64,000 nt of DNA from the NCBI GenBank assembly GCA_026874595.1, contig CM049320.1:21459714-21523713 (forward strand), written 5' to 3'. Source of the DNA: Sipunculus nudus (taxonomy: Eukaryota; Annelida; Sipuncula; Golfingiida; Sipunculidae). Positions 1-11,217 of the stretch are shown piece by piece; position 1 is the first letter of the stretch, and the number at the start of each line of letters is the position of its first letter. The position numbers and the translations under genes were made by a program. Below the pieces are notes generated by a model. The model saw only the letters and a list, made by a program, of their open reading frames with translations. It searched no databases and was not told the DNA's origin.

Positions 1-689
1 TTTGGAGATCACTTTATGAAACTAAAGGACGAGCCATCCTAACCTCACTTTTCTCCCTAGCCAATATAACACAGGACAACGTAATGCTTTCATTTCTCCC
101 CGCCAAGCTTAAAAATTACCACCAGTTTTTATTCAATTTCCGTTAAGCTTTATCATCTAATATAATAATAATATTAGTTACACATAAGATATATATATAT
201 ATGTTGGAGCCCTTTTGCGGATCTCGTCCATCTGCCGATGGATTTGGCCAATATGAGGATCCGTTATCGGGCTGCCAATCTGCAGATGGGCAGTCCAATA
301 CCGGATTTGATATCATGCACTATCTGGCCCATCAGCAGATGGGCTTGGCCCAATAACCGATTTTAGTTTTTATTAGTAATACGTTATTATTTTATTATCT
401 TGATGACTCGCACACAGACAATTTTTTCTCAGAACTTACCGTATATGACGTAATAAGCGCCCCTCCCGTAATAATTAAGCGCACCCCCCCCCCCCACCGG
501 ATTTTGGAGATCACTTTATGAAACTAAAGGACGAGCCATCCTAACCTCACTTTTCTCCCTAGCCAATATAACACAGGACAACGTAATGCTTTCATTTCTC
601 CCCGCCAAGCTTAAAAGTTACCACCAGTTTTTATTCAATTTCCGTTAAGCTTTATCATCTAATATAATAATAATATTAGTTACACATAA
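1..689. repeat. 187-bp direct duplication (1..187 and 503..689)
   Basis: The first 187 bases recur at 503-689 with a single mismatch that I could find. The 315 bases between contain a short TA run, three CAGATGGGC-type motifs and a C-run. Because the left copy begins at the window edge, it may extend further left, so this could be a tandem duplication with a ~502-bp unit or flanking repeats of an insertion. It lacks TG...CA ends, so I do not call it an LTR. The near-identity suggests a recent event. Confidence 0.85.
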
Positions 690-2285
690 CAGAATCAGTG
701 GTCAAGTGTATCATAGATAACACTGAATGACGGTGTCCGTGAAGGCAGACCCTGCAGGTGGCCATGCTGATCGGGTGACCTGAATTCAGGTATGTATGTG
801 GATGTATTATGCTATGAAATATATATTACTTACCGTATTTGCTCGTGTACAGGACGATAAATTTTATCCTAAAATATTGGCAAAGAAGGGCGGCCGTCTT
901 ATACACTGGTACAAGTTTCTCAGCGTCCTCGGGGCCGCCAAGGATAATTTACGGCAATTTGAATTATTACGTCGGCCGAACTTGACCCCGAAAATATCAG
1001 TGATCATGTCCGTATGGTGGTAATATGCACTCAATAAAGAACATTACAATGCTTTGTTTTTGTTTGAATTTATCGTTTATACATCAGATTTCCATGTGCA
1101 CATAGTTAAATAATTGGAAAGAAAAGGTTTGCCCTTGCCGCATTGACACAGGGATTTTAACTGAATCAATATATGAAAGCCCTTCTGACAGTAGAGCCAG
1201 TGAATTTACGCGACCGCGACCTGGGTTAATCTGTGTGTATACAGCGCTCGCGCAAGAGATGCTGGGAACTTCGACTAACCAAGTGCCATCCAGTAGCACG
1301 TAATATGCATGTTAAAAAAAAGATGATTTTTTCATATGGTGCCGTATTTACTGCGTAAAATGTTCACGAGTCCAGTGAATGCGGACGCTGTCAGGTGGCT
1401 TGCACACTGACATACACGGAGACTCGTTCATGGCACTTCATTTACAAGACAACTATAGTAGCGCATTATAATTATAAATATGAAGCGGCCTTTCCACAGG
1501 TGACAATGTTTGTCAAGCTTGTATTATTGGACTACGTCGAGAAATGAATGTATTATAACGGTTCAACAAAGTTCAAGAAAGGGACCGTGTTTCCGCGGGA
1601 TATAAATATGACAAATTTCCTAACAATTTTAAAACAAAACCCCGGATTTGGTTCGTATACGCACTGAAGTAAATATATTACGCTGGAGTCCGAGGGCCAG
1701 TATTTCATTTTTTTTTAACTTTTGCATGTAATATCAAGCACAATGAAAGACAAAAAAGATGCCATTCCATGTCATTAATCGGCTCAGCTGTCAAAGGTAT
1801 TTGCGTAAGGTGACTGACATAATCGGGGTACCGATGTCCCGTATTATTTTTTTTTCATCATTCAAATAAATACTGTTTTACATATTTTTATATGAACATT
1901 TTATATATTCTGCTACCTTATTAGGCGTTGACTTTTATTAAAGCGTTCATTTATTACCATCCTTATTTTTCCTCTTCACCTGCAAAGGAAATCTCGAACT
2001 GTAGTCATTCAGACAATTCTCTCATGCAACACAAAATAAAATCGTCTGCAAATCAGTATCACATGGATTACACAACCATTGTTAAATGGTCATTGTTTTT
2101 TATGAATTGTCCTGAATGTGCTGTGAAGTCAAACACGGGTACACAAGCCGCAGTGTTAAATTCGAGGATCGTAATGCACTTTAGAAGTTGGCAGATGTTG
2201 GGGGGGCGCTTATTAGGGTATAAAAAAATTTGGAAAAATTTAATTTTGAGTGCCCGGGGCGCTTATTACGTCGTATACGGTAAAT
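436..2285. repeat. Possible inverted ends of a ~1.85-kb element
   Basis: A sequence near 436-485 reading TTACCGTATATGACGTAATA followed by AGCGCCC has an inverted partner near 2205-2285, where the complement reads TTACCGTATACGACGTAATA and AGCGCCCC. A second AAGCGC-plus-C-run motif is also mirrored further in. The pair looks like terminal or subterminal inverted repeats of a decayed DNA element. Between them lie two unrecognised open stretches (796-1023 +, followed by AATAAA near 1035; 1084-1299 -). They may be element remnants, and I assign no function. Confidence 0.35.
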
Positions 2286-2785
2286 GTGTTTATTGAAATA
2301 TAAATCACTTTTTTAATAATTTTATTCAAACAATTCATGACTTGACTACATTGCATGCAATAGATGTTAAGAGTTTAATGAGGTTCATTAATTATTTGAA
2401 TAGTTTGTTAGGTAATTAGTAACTGACGGATTTCTTTATAGCTGAATGGTTTGGTAGGTAAGCTATCGGGTTTCTTTATATTTCGATCAAAGGGTTTCAA
2501 AGAAGTAGCAGTAACCGTTTGATTAATACCCCGATGTTTTGACTATAGGCGGCTTTAGTCTAACTCACTAGTAATATGCGAGCATGTATTCATGACATTG
2601 AGTAGGTTTTTGATATATACCAGTAACCTGGTAGTTCAGCAACAGTTCTTGCAGTCTGATAAAATGGACAACAGACGCCATCGCAAACTGCTGAATAGGC
2701 ACATCAGTAATACCCAACAGAACATGTCCTGGGACATTCCAGCTGCCGCCTTTGTCCAAATTTTGCATGTACTAAAATCATATTT

Positions 2786-2787
2786 TA

Positions 2788-2842
<55 letters not shown>
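2786..2842. repeat. (TA)n microsatellite
   Basis: Almost uninterrupted alternating TA for about 57 bases, with one ACAT interruption. Any open frame across it is an artefact. Confidence 0.95.
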
Positions 2843-2848
<6 letters not shown>

Positions 2849-4142
2849 GGATTACCATATCAAACATTGGACAGCCCAAAAACTATGTCGCCATCTATGA
2901 CTCCATGGTAAAGTAACCCACAGCGGAAACCAAGGATCAAATCCGAAACTTCACAAGCAGTCAACACCCACAGACAGACAAATGCAAGTGACTGTCGCGT
3001 TTTTGCCCTGGCGTTTGCAAAGACACTTCTCTCCGGCAATGACCCCTGCAGCCAAAACTACATTTACCCTTGCCATCATCTCTGTGATAACCTGAAAAAA
3101 AAGGAGAACTGCTCGACTTCCCTGCTGCTCTCATCACCAGGACATCAAAAATTCTGTACGAATGCTAAGTAGAGAGCTTCTCAAAAACAAACTGTAACAA
3201 GATGTGTTATTGTGGTGATAGTACATGATTGTGATTGACTCTGAGATCAAATGACTCTGAGAGAGAGTTTGCTGCATATATATAACTATTCTGTTGTCAA
3301 AATGTATATGGTAACTTTGATATATAGGTGGTTATTGTATCCGCCAAAGAGAGTTTTGCGGATACTATGTTTTCAGTTGCACGCCGCCGCCGCCGCCGCA
3401 CATTCCGTAACCACTGGGCATTTTTTTATACAAGGTCCTGGCTGTTATTACGTCCCAACACATGTAGATTAACATGTAGATTTCATATCGTAGTCCGTCG
3501 GCGCACCTGCCATGGACTTTTGTGAGCCACCATGACCTTTCGTTTAGCGTTGATTCGGACTTTCGTTGAACTGTTACCTGTGATTTTACAATGAACGTCT
3601 TGTGATCGTCGAATTGGACTGGACCAGTTTAGTATTTATTTAAGTGACAGGGCATACCAGAGACTTTGTTTTGGTTTTATTAAGCGTTAATCCTATATTT
3701 TGTTTGTTATTGTATATATTGTATATATTGCTATTAGATAAAGTATATTAGAGCACCTATATAAAACCTATAACGTCTTCTTTTTTACCTGTGAGGATTC
3801 GTGTCTGAACTTTTTTGTTGCTGTTCGTCAAGTCAGATTTGCAGCGTGAATTAGGACGGTAACAAAAATATATTTATTCGGATTATGAGCCAGCCTTAAC
3901 AGTTTTTTGGACCATTTGTATAATATTCAGTGCATGTTGCTTAGGGTTTAGCCCCTCTCATATTGTTTTTGCAAAGTATTTATGTATGTTTAATGCAAAT
4001 TATGTTTTATAGCCATAGGCTTTTGAGCCGGGGGGGGGGGGGGGGGGGCGAAGAGTGGAGGTCAGTGTGACCTTTCTTTGAGAAATGACGTAAATTCCAT
4101 CAATTTGCATGAGCAATCCAATGTATTTCTTCTCAGTCTACA

Positions 4143-4351
4143 CAGAAGCGGATCCGGGGGGGGGGGGGGTCCAGGGGGTCCGGACCCCCCCCTTTTTTCA
4201 CCCGGAGCAACCTTTTTAAGGGGTTTTAGACGTAATTTTGCGGCCTGGACCCCCCCTTTTCCAGACGTGATGACCTTTTTTTTAGGATTTTCTTAAGCCC
4301 TCCTGGGTTGGACCCCCCCCCCCCTTTTCCTAAATCCTGGATCCGCCCCTG
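4143..4351. mobile_element. C-rich MITE, copy 1 (209 bp)
   Basis: The left end reads CAGAAGCGGATCC and the right end GGATCCGCCCCTG, giving imperfect terminal inverted repeats. The interior has long G and C runs and a conserved CAACCTTTTTAAGGGGTTTTA segment shared with the copies at 6140 and 6816. The immediately flanking CTACA (4138-4142 and 4352-4356) is a candidate 5-bp target duplication. It is non-coding; the superfamily is not assigned. Confidence 0.8.
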
Positions 4352-5337
4352 CTACATGCCTCACGTAAAAACAGCTGGGACTTTAGCCATTTAGTTTTCA
4401 GTAATATAGGTCAGTATTGTGTAATTTTTAGAGGTAAAGGAAATAAATTTAATGAAATTCATTTTAGTGAGAACCGTTGGAAATAAACTTGTATGCTTAA
4501 TATTTAAAATGATAACCTTATACAGAGGTCTGCTTTGAAAAATATTTTTTTGTATTGCTCAATGTGTAATTATAAATATGACTGAAATCAGGTAAGTTTT
4601 TTGTAAATTATTTGTTCTTTGTAATATTAATTTGATAATTACAACTTAAGCATCATGTAAGTTTGGAAATGGCATATCCTTTGCCTTTCATGTGGACAAA
4701 TTTTGTTTCATGCTTCATACCATGCACGTCTATGGTTTTGAGTAAAATTAAAATCTTAGTAAAGGATCTAATGTTTTTTTCAGATTTGAAGAAGACTATA
4801 TATTAGGGTATAAATATTATCAATTTGGCGCAAATGATCCTGTAAATTCAATATTTAATATTTGGTGATTTGATGGTTTGGTGCATGCAAAAGTAGGAAA
4901 TTGGTCAAAATACTGCACTAATGCATATTTTATGTGTTTTTTTTTTCAAAATTTTCCATATTTGTTTTTTAATGACCACCTGCCATACCCACCCCCTTTC
5001 ATGTAAACTTGCCACGCTGGCAGCATGACACCCTCCGTGTATAAATCACCTCATGATTTGAACAGAAAAACGGTGTTTATAATATCGCCTCAATGCATGG
5101 TATCTTATACGTAATCCACGTTACCATGCCTGTGGGTTTAAATTCAAAGGCAAAAATTTGATATTATAAGTAATGAAATATGTTTTTACCTGTAAATCAA
5201 AGATTGACTTCAGCGATAATATCATTTTACATATTATCTGTCTATGCCTATATTGGGACAATCATTTCTACTCGTTCTCATTAGTCCTTGGCATATTGTT
5301 AAGATTAAGCGCACATTAAATGTTTAGATGTAATAAT

Positions 5338-5339
<2 letters not shown>

Positions 5340-5402
<63 letters not shown>
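5340..5402. repeat. (TA)n microsatellite
   Basis: About 62 bases of perfect TA dinucleotide repeat. Confidence 0.97.
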
Positions 5403-5404
<2 letters not shown>

Positions 5405-5519
5405 TAACAGCAAAAGATCGAATAAAACCCTCACTGAACTAGACGCGAAAACCATGAATGTGTGAAAGGGCCCTCAGAATCTATTTGTGTGTGAATAATT
5501 ATGCCGTAAATATCTAGAC

Positions 5520-5741
5520 CCAGCGTTGCAAACACTGGGTCCTCATTTATATCCACGGATACTTAATTGTACACGTTGGTTGTCCAGACTGGCTTCTGAG
5601 GAGGTCGTAGCGTTCACGGATTTCGTCAATACAGATCTAACGTTATCATCACTGATAATCGACTTTACCCGGAGCCTGTTAAAACGTTTTTATCATACAG
5701 CTAGAAATATTTACATGTCTGATCGGACGCTTATAAATTGA
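5520..5741 (+). CDS. Unrecognised open stretch, possible terminal exon
   Basis: An open frame of about 70 codons with unusually mixed, non-repetitive composition for this AT-rich region. It includes a TRWLSRLASEEVVAF segment and ends at TGA 5739-5741. A TCTAG just upstream (5513-5517) could be an acceptor, and an AATAAA lies near 5916, so it could be a last exon. I do not recognise the protein, see no partner exon, and cannot exclude a transposon remnant or chance. Confidence 0.2.
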   Translation, partial: PALQTLGPHLYPRILNCTRWLSRLASEEVVAFTDFVNTDLTLSSLIIDFTRSLLKRFYHTARNIYMSDRTLIN

Positions 5742-6139
5742 CCATCAGATTCGAGCACTCGAAACAGTTTAGAGCACCAAAGACGCTTAACACCGAGTTC
5801 CTGTGAGGTCTAAACTTTTACTATAATTTTATGTTCTGTCGCACTTAATTTCTGTGTTAGATCTCGGACCCGACGTTCCCAGAAAATTGGACCCCGGTTG
5901 ACAATCGCTTTTATAATAAATGGCAAGGTCTGTTCTGTCTGTTTTGGGGATTATTCTTTAAAAAATTTGTGATATTGAGGTAAGAATTAGAGTAACGGTA
6001 AGGAAAAAACCCTCCTCCCACAATCTGTAATTAGATATATTCACTTGCACTATATGTACAATTCAGTTTGTTTTGTTTATTCCCTGTAAATATATTAATG
6101 AAATGTTGGTTATTCCTGTAACGAAAGGTTCTTATAAAG

Positions 6140-6290
6140 CAGAAGCGGATCCAGGGGAGGGTCTAATTTTTCGGCCACCGCAACCTTTTTAAAGGGGTTT
6201 ACTGCAATTTCTGCGGCCTAGACCTACCGCCCTACCCCCTTTCCGGACCTGAGGACCTTTTTTAGAAATTGTCATTAGTCCTCATATATA
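6140..6290. mobile_element. C-rich MITE, copy 2, truncated
   Basis: It begins CAGAAGCGGATCCAGGGGAG like the other two copies and shares the interior CAACCTTTTTAAAGGGGTTT and TTTCCGGACCTGAGGACCTT segments. It runs into a short TA tract near 6285 without the right-hand GGATCCGCCCCTG end. It is therefore a 3'-truncated member of the same family. Confidence 0.75.
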
Positions 6291-6583
6291 TATATATATA
6301 CCCCCCAACTTGGAACAAGAGGTTGGGGTGGTCAATGTAATCATGGGCGATGGTTATTCTGTTAATAATATTTATATACTAGAATTAAAATATATATTGA
6401 CAAATTAAAATTATAGAACTTTTTCCATTTATCAATTTACTTTGAAATATCATGCATATATATATACCCCTGGTTTAGAACTTACCTATAGGCCTTCTGC
6501 ATGGAAACATAATCCCTTATTTTTTTTTTCTGAAACCTTATACTTAATTTGATATATTTGAAATGTATTATACAGACGCTAAA

Positions 6584-6649
<66 letters not shown>

Positions 6650-6700
6650 GTGTGTGGGTGTTGATGTCACAGTCTGTGTGTGTGTGTGGGGGGGGGGTGT
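6584..6700. repeat. (TA)n, then (GT)n and G-run
   Basis: A TA dinucleotide tract (6584-6646) is followed by TGTGTGTG and a run of G ending near 6696. Confidence 0.95.
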
Positions 6701-6815
6701 GACAGCGTGTCTGCGAGTCATCCGCCTCCCTTAAAGATAATCTGACGCTAGTAATAATTGATTAAAGGCCTGTCCTGGAGAAAATAGTGACTTTAGACCA
6801 GATCTAAGAATACTG

Positions 6816-7042
6816 CAGAAGCGGATCCAGGGGAGAGGTCCAGGAGGTCCGGAACCCCCCCCCCCCCCCCTCTTTTTTTTCATCCGCTGCAAGCTTTTTC
6901 AATGGTTTCAGACAACATTTTCCGGCCTGGACCCCCCCCTTTCCGGACTTGGTGATCTTCTTTCTAGGTTTTTTTTTATTAGTCCTTGGTTGGACCCCCC
7001 CCCCCCCCCCTTTTTTTCCCCTAAATTCTGGATCCGCCCCTG
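6816..7042. mobile_element. C-rich MITE, copy 3 (227 bp)
   Basis: It starts CAGAAGCGGATCCAGGGGAG and ends GGATCCGCCCCTG, with the same interior order as copy 1. The flanking pentamers TACTG (6811-6815) and TAATG (7043-7047) differ at one base. This fits the 5-bp duplication seen at copy 1. Two tandem ATCATGCAATTGTCTGAAAT plus C-run units follow at 7072-7142. Confidence 0.8.
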
Positions 7043-7153
7043 TAATGCTACTTGATTATAATAATTTAAGATCATGCAATTGTCTGAAATCCCCCCCCCC
7101 CCCCTCCCGATCATGCAATTGTCTGAAATCCCCCCCCCCCCTTTTTTTTCCAG

Positions 7154-7446
7154 CATACTGCTTGACAGTAGTCTTCGAACCACTCGACAGAATGAGATCT
7201 TGAACCACCCGCGTTTAAAAGCATTCACTGACAGTTTAAATACGAAAGCGGAGCGCCACCTTGTGTCAAAGCACGAGACTAGAACGGCAGCTCCGATAGA
7301 GTTAGTCTCTTACACAGACACACGGTGGCGCTCCGCTACATTTATCAGGGACTTTCCACGGGAAACTCCACAGACAGTTCAGCCTTTAGCCTTAGTTCAG
7401 GTGACGGGCGGCAAGTTGGAAGGTCTACTTTTGGTATTGTTCACAG
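7154..7446 (+). CDS. Orphan coding exon candidate, unknown protein
   Basis: A 293-bp stretch is bounded by a pyrimidine-rich acceptor (TTTTTTTTCCAG) and a donor (ACAG|GTAAAT), and is open throughout in one frame (entry phase 2, exit phase 1). Codon use is more GC-balanced than the surroundings. The encoded segment includes SYTDTRWRSATFIRDFPRET and then a hydrophobic LEGLLLVLF stretch, of about 97 residues. I do not recognise the family. No convincing neighbouring exon of matching phase was found within several kb, so it may be an exon of a gene with distant exons, or a relic. Confidence 0.4.
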
Positions 7447-9837
7447 GTAAATGCTTATTTTCACTGATTTAAGTATAATCATGACCTTGAAAATACATAT
7501 TAACTTAGCAACTCTATTGTTTCTAATAAGTGGCCTCTGAACATTATTATAATTATGTATAATTATAGGCCTACTTAAATTGTCAGTAATCACTAATTGA
7601 CAGTATATTTGAAATAGATACTTTCACAACTTTCTCACTCAGCATTTCACATAACATAGTCTATACACTTCGATATATCAACAGTAAAAATTTCAAAATT
7701 GGAATTTTTAATTTAAAAAATATCCCTGGACAGCTTCTTATTTCAGGATATTAATAGTATTTAAATGAAGGAAATATGACCACCAGTTCCAAAGTTATTT
7801 AATTATATTTATTGTGAGGATAATTAATGCTTATTGGGACCCATCAACAACTGTGACCACTGGGCAGCAGCAGTGCTGGGCTGACCAGGCAGACTGCCAG
7901 CTAATTGTGGGGCGTGTCCCAGTATGTCACTGCTTAGTGTGCAGTGGTGGTTCAGACACAGACCTGTCATATTCTCAGTCATTATTACTTAAACAGTGGT
8001 GTATTGGTCATTTGATTTAGTCCGGTATTTTTAAAAACCTACCGTATACTATAGCATTATAGGTATACTATTTTAACCTAGTGATCTACTGGGGTAAGAC
8101 CTTTTTTTGGCCATGCATAGACGCAACATCCTTCTCTCAACATCCTACTGATGCAGCATCCCGCTCTACATTACCTTTGCTCTTTTTTAACATTAAGTAT
8201 ATGTACATCTGCAGAATTAAATCCATTCTGGTTTCAGACTTCGTTACAGGGCAGTATCACACACTTCCTCTCTAGTTACGACTGCACCTGTGGGCCCAGG
8301 GTGTTTAATAGACCAAATATAGCTGGGTCATAGTAAGCACCAAAGAATCCCACTCAATTTTGAAACACGGCCATTGGGCTCAGCCTTCTCATTTAGCCTG
8401 CAGAGCGTTCACCCTGGGTGGGACCTATCATGAAAAATCTTACTGTCATAGCTGAGATTTGAACAAATGTTCTTCTGGCTTTGTTTCCTGTGCTCTTACA
8501 TACCCCTTAGTCACAGAAGCAAGCTTGTTTTCTCAGCAAACCTGTGATCTGATGCGATGGCGCAGTGTTGTCCATAACTGCCGTCATCTGTACGTTACCT
8601 ATACTGTCTCAAAAAAGGCAGGAGCTAGCATCAGCAAAAAATAAGTCCTCTAAAAAAACTCTATCTGATTTTGCTTAGTTTCATGCTATCTGTATTTACC
8701 TAGATTAGTTCTATAACTAATGGCTAAAAAATCTTCTTCTACAAGACTGTCTTGCCAAATTGTTCAATATTTCACAGAAATAACAAGTGAAACAATCTCT
8801 CTCAAGTTTGTTCAGATGGTTCCAGTTCATTGAATAAAGGCAAGTGTTACACTGGAATCTGAACTTCGTTATATGGCCAAAAAAAGGATACTAATTTTAC
8901 AATATCAGAAACAGCTGCAGCTGTCCTCACCAAATTTATGCTCTTTACACAGCGCTTTACCTATAGGCCTACTACCTATATCGTAAGCGCTGTTTGTTAT
9001 GACCTTGTATCGGGAATTGCTACACCAGAGGGGAGCACTGTATTTTTGCCCAATCAGATGAGACCTTGTGCTGGAAGACACAGCCAAGCGAGGAATGCAC
9101 GTAGCCAATGTTGTTCATTTTGTTTCGAGTGACAGCTCATTGCCCCGGTAACTGTCTGAACAGGCCACAGGTTCAGAGAGAATGGCCCCAGATGTGGTTT
9201 GCTTAGGGCCTTGGGCACATAGGATGCCTGGCCGGTGAGCTGTTATTTAAACGAAACGTAACAACAAAGAATGCAGAGGGAGCAATTAAATTTCGACCAT
9301 AAACTGTCATCGCTTGAAGCGCAGCTATGGGCGGAGCCAGGATGCCTGTCAAGTGGTTGTTTATTGGCATCTGGTTGGCTGCTTGTCACATCATACACAC
9401 GTTTTTTTCAGTAGACAACGAACCGCCATCTGGTGTCTAATTGTATCATAAACAGTCAAAGCAGGCAGCATCAAAATTAGTTGCTTCTTTAGAAGCACAA
9501 GATTTCAGCTGCCTTGGGAGCGTAAACCAAATTATATGCAAGTGTTGGTCACATGACTCATATATGATATTGAGGTATTGGTGGCACCACCTGCATCAAC
9601 TTTTTTTTGGAGGATCATCATTTATCAGTACAATAACCTATAATATCTCAGGCATTGTCAATAGCGGGAGCTAGCATCCAGCAATTTTATGCAAAAATCT
9701 ATCAAATATTAAATGTTGTGGGATTGAGCTTTTTATTGCGCTACCTGCATTAACTTACATTTTACTTGGAGAAAGCATTAAAAACTTTGAAAATCTTTAC
9801 TGAAATCATTTAGCCAAATTGTCAGTGCCTGGCTATG
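7447..9837. other. No recognisable gene
   Basis: Mixed sequence with short open stretches (for example 7814-8020) that lack convincing splice sites. Near 8345-8460 the minus strand carries a tRNA B-box-like GTTCAAATCTCAGC, so a decayed SINE is likely. A GGTGGCACCACC palindrome variant occurs at 9580. Confidence 0.5.
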
Positions 9838-10207
9838 GTGGTTGTGTGTTTACAAATCAGGCCAAGTACTCATGTGAGGTGGTTAATGTTTTCAAATCAG
9901 GCCAACCATGCACTGAGTACTTGGCCTGATTTGTGAACACTCAACCACTGAGTACTTGACCTTATTTGTAAACACTCAACCAGCAGACACTGAGTACTTG
10001 GCCTGATTTGTAAATACTCAACCACGAGGCACTGAGTTCTTGCCCATATGTAAACACTCAACCACCTGGCACTGAGTACTTGGCCTGATTTGTAAACACT
10101 CAACAAGCAGACACTGAGTACTTGGCCTGATTTGTAAATACTCAACCACCAGGCACTGAGTACTTGCCCATATGTAAACACTCAACCACCTGGCACTGAG
10201 TACTTGG
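9838..10207. repeat. 42-bp minisatellite, left block, with inverted leading units
   Basis: The monomer is about ACTGAGTACTTGGCCTGATT followed by TGTAAACACTCAACCACYAGGY (42 bp). The first one to two units (9838-9903) lie in the opposite orientation: CAAATCAGGCCAA faces TTGGCCTGATTTG around a short spacer. From about 9904 the units run head to tail until the hAT insertion at 10208. The 42-bp length is a multiple of three, which explains repetitive minus-strand open frames here. Confidence 0.93.
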
Positions 10208-11217
10208 CAGGGTCCGGCGGGTAATACCCAGGCGGGCAATACCACTTGTTACCCGGGGGGGCAATAAGCCCTAAAACCAACATGCGGTTTTAATGTGCAT
10301 TATGATTTGGGCTTTTCTAGAAGCATCCTTTTCAGTCTCAGATTGCTGCATAAAATGCATATAATCAAATAAAGAGGAAAAACTACAGTGATTGTCCATT
10401 AAATAAGTTTAATACCAATAGATGAGCAACATCACAGATATTAATGAAGAAGCACACAAACAAGAAATTGTGTGATGCACCAATGCTATTATGATACATC
10501 ATGCATTATGTTCAAACTGTTTTATACAAACTGCTACCAGTCCAGTTCAGAATGTCCACAAAAGGCATGATAGCAGGTCACAAGCTTTGCAGCATGTTGT
10601 ACTCCAAGTACTCCAAGTAAGATTGCGAATCTTATTTTGTATGTAGCCAAAGTTGGAGAATACACTTTCTACAGCAGCAGAACTGGCTGGCATACAGAGA
10701 AGATTGGATGCGTATGACACTAGCACTGAGTTGTTGCTGTGGCTTCACCTGTGTGGCGTGTATACATGTATTGCCAACAGCTGACACCTGGCAGCCAGTA
10801 ACCATCTTGTGTGAACCAGTCAGCCAGTTTTTGTACACACCCAATATGTTATCCATCCACTTTCAATATTTCATTGATACAAAGGAAATTATTTCAAAAT
10901 CATTAAATAATACAAATGATAGATTTAGATAGAAATATGATTGAAATAATGAGAGTTACAAAGTATGGTAGGTTTATACAACTCATTATGACTGCTATAT
11001 ATCACCAATATCAGTTATATATTATATATGTTTATATGGTTATATATATATTAAAGCAAAGAAGCATACTGATCACAGTATTTCCCAAGCTGGTCCAAAA
11101 AATTTTGAGTTCAGTCAGTTGCCAATAAAGATTATATTGCCCTTAAACCCATTAAACCCGGGTTTACCCAGTAAAACCCATAGGGCTGGGTTAAAACCCG
11201 GGTTTTGCCCATCCCTT
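10208..11217 (-). mobile_element. hAT-type insertion with 8-bp target duplication (1010 bp)
   Basis: The element starts CAGGGTCCGG and ends GCCCATCCCTT, so its outermost bases are imperfect inverted repeats of the CAGGG type used by hAT elements. The octamer GTACTTGG lies immediately on both sides (10200-10207, 11218-11225). Removing the element and one octamer restores an ordinary minisatellite unit in register. An 8-bp duplication is the hAT hallmark. Terminal regions carry several ACCCGGGTT motifs. The interior keeps a hAT dimerisation-domain remnant on the minus strand, so this is an internally deleted copy. Confidence 0.92.
10545..10740 (-). pseudogene. hAT transposase C-terminal dimerisation domain remnant
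   Basis: Read on the minus strand, one frame gives a segment ending PASSAAVESVFSNFGYIQNK and then IRN. This matches the conserved start of the hAT C-terminal dimerisation domain (small residues, then AVE..FS). After IRN a frameshift is needed to continue into a GVQHAAKLV-like helix. No start codon, BED finger or catalytic core is left. It is a dead fragment inside the 1.0-kb hAT insertion. Confidence 0.85.

Larger units (their letters stand above)
690..5339. other. Repeat-rich stretch without a recognisable gene
   Basis: Apart from the elements listed separately, I see no exon with paired splice sites here. At 3340-3420 there is a motif TTTTGCGGATACTATGTTTT followed by a (GCC)n run, which recurs near 28920 and so belongs to a dispersed repeat. 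A G19 run sits at 4030-4048. Confidence 0.5.

Noticed and set aside
1-689. LTR pair of a small retrotransposon
   Set aside because: No TG...CA ends, primer-binding site or polypurine tract seen, and the spacer is only 315 bp.
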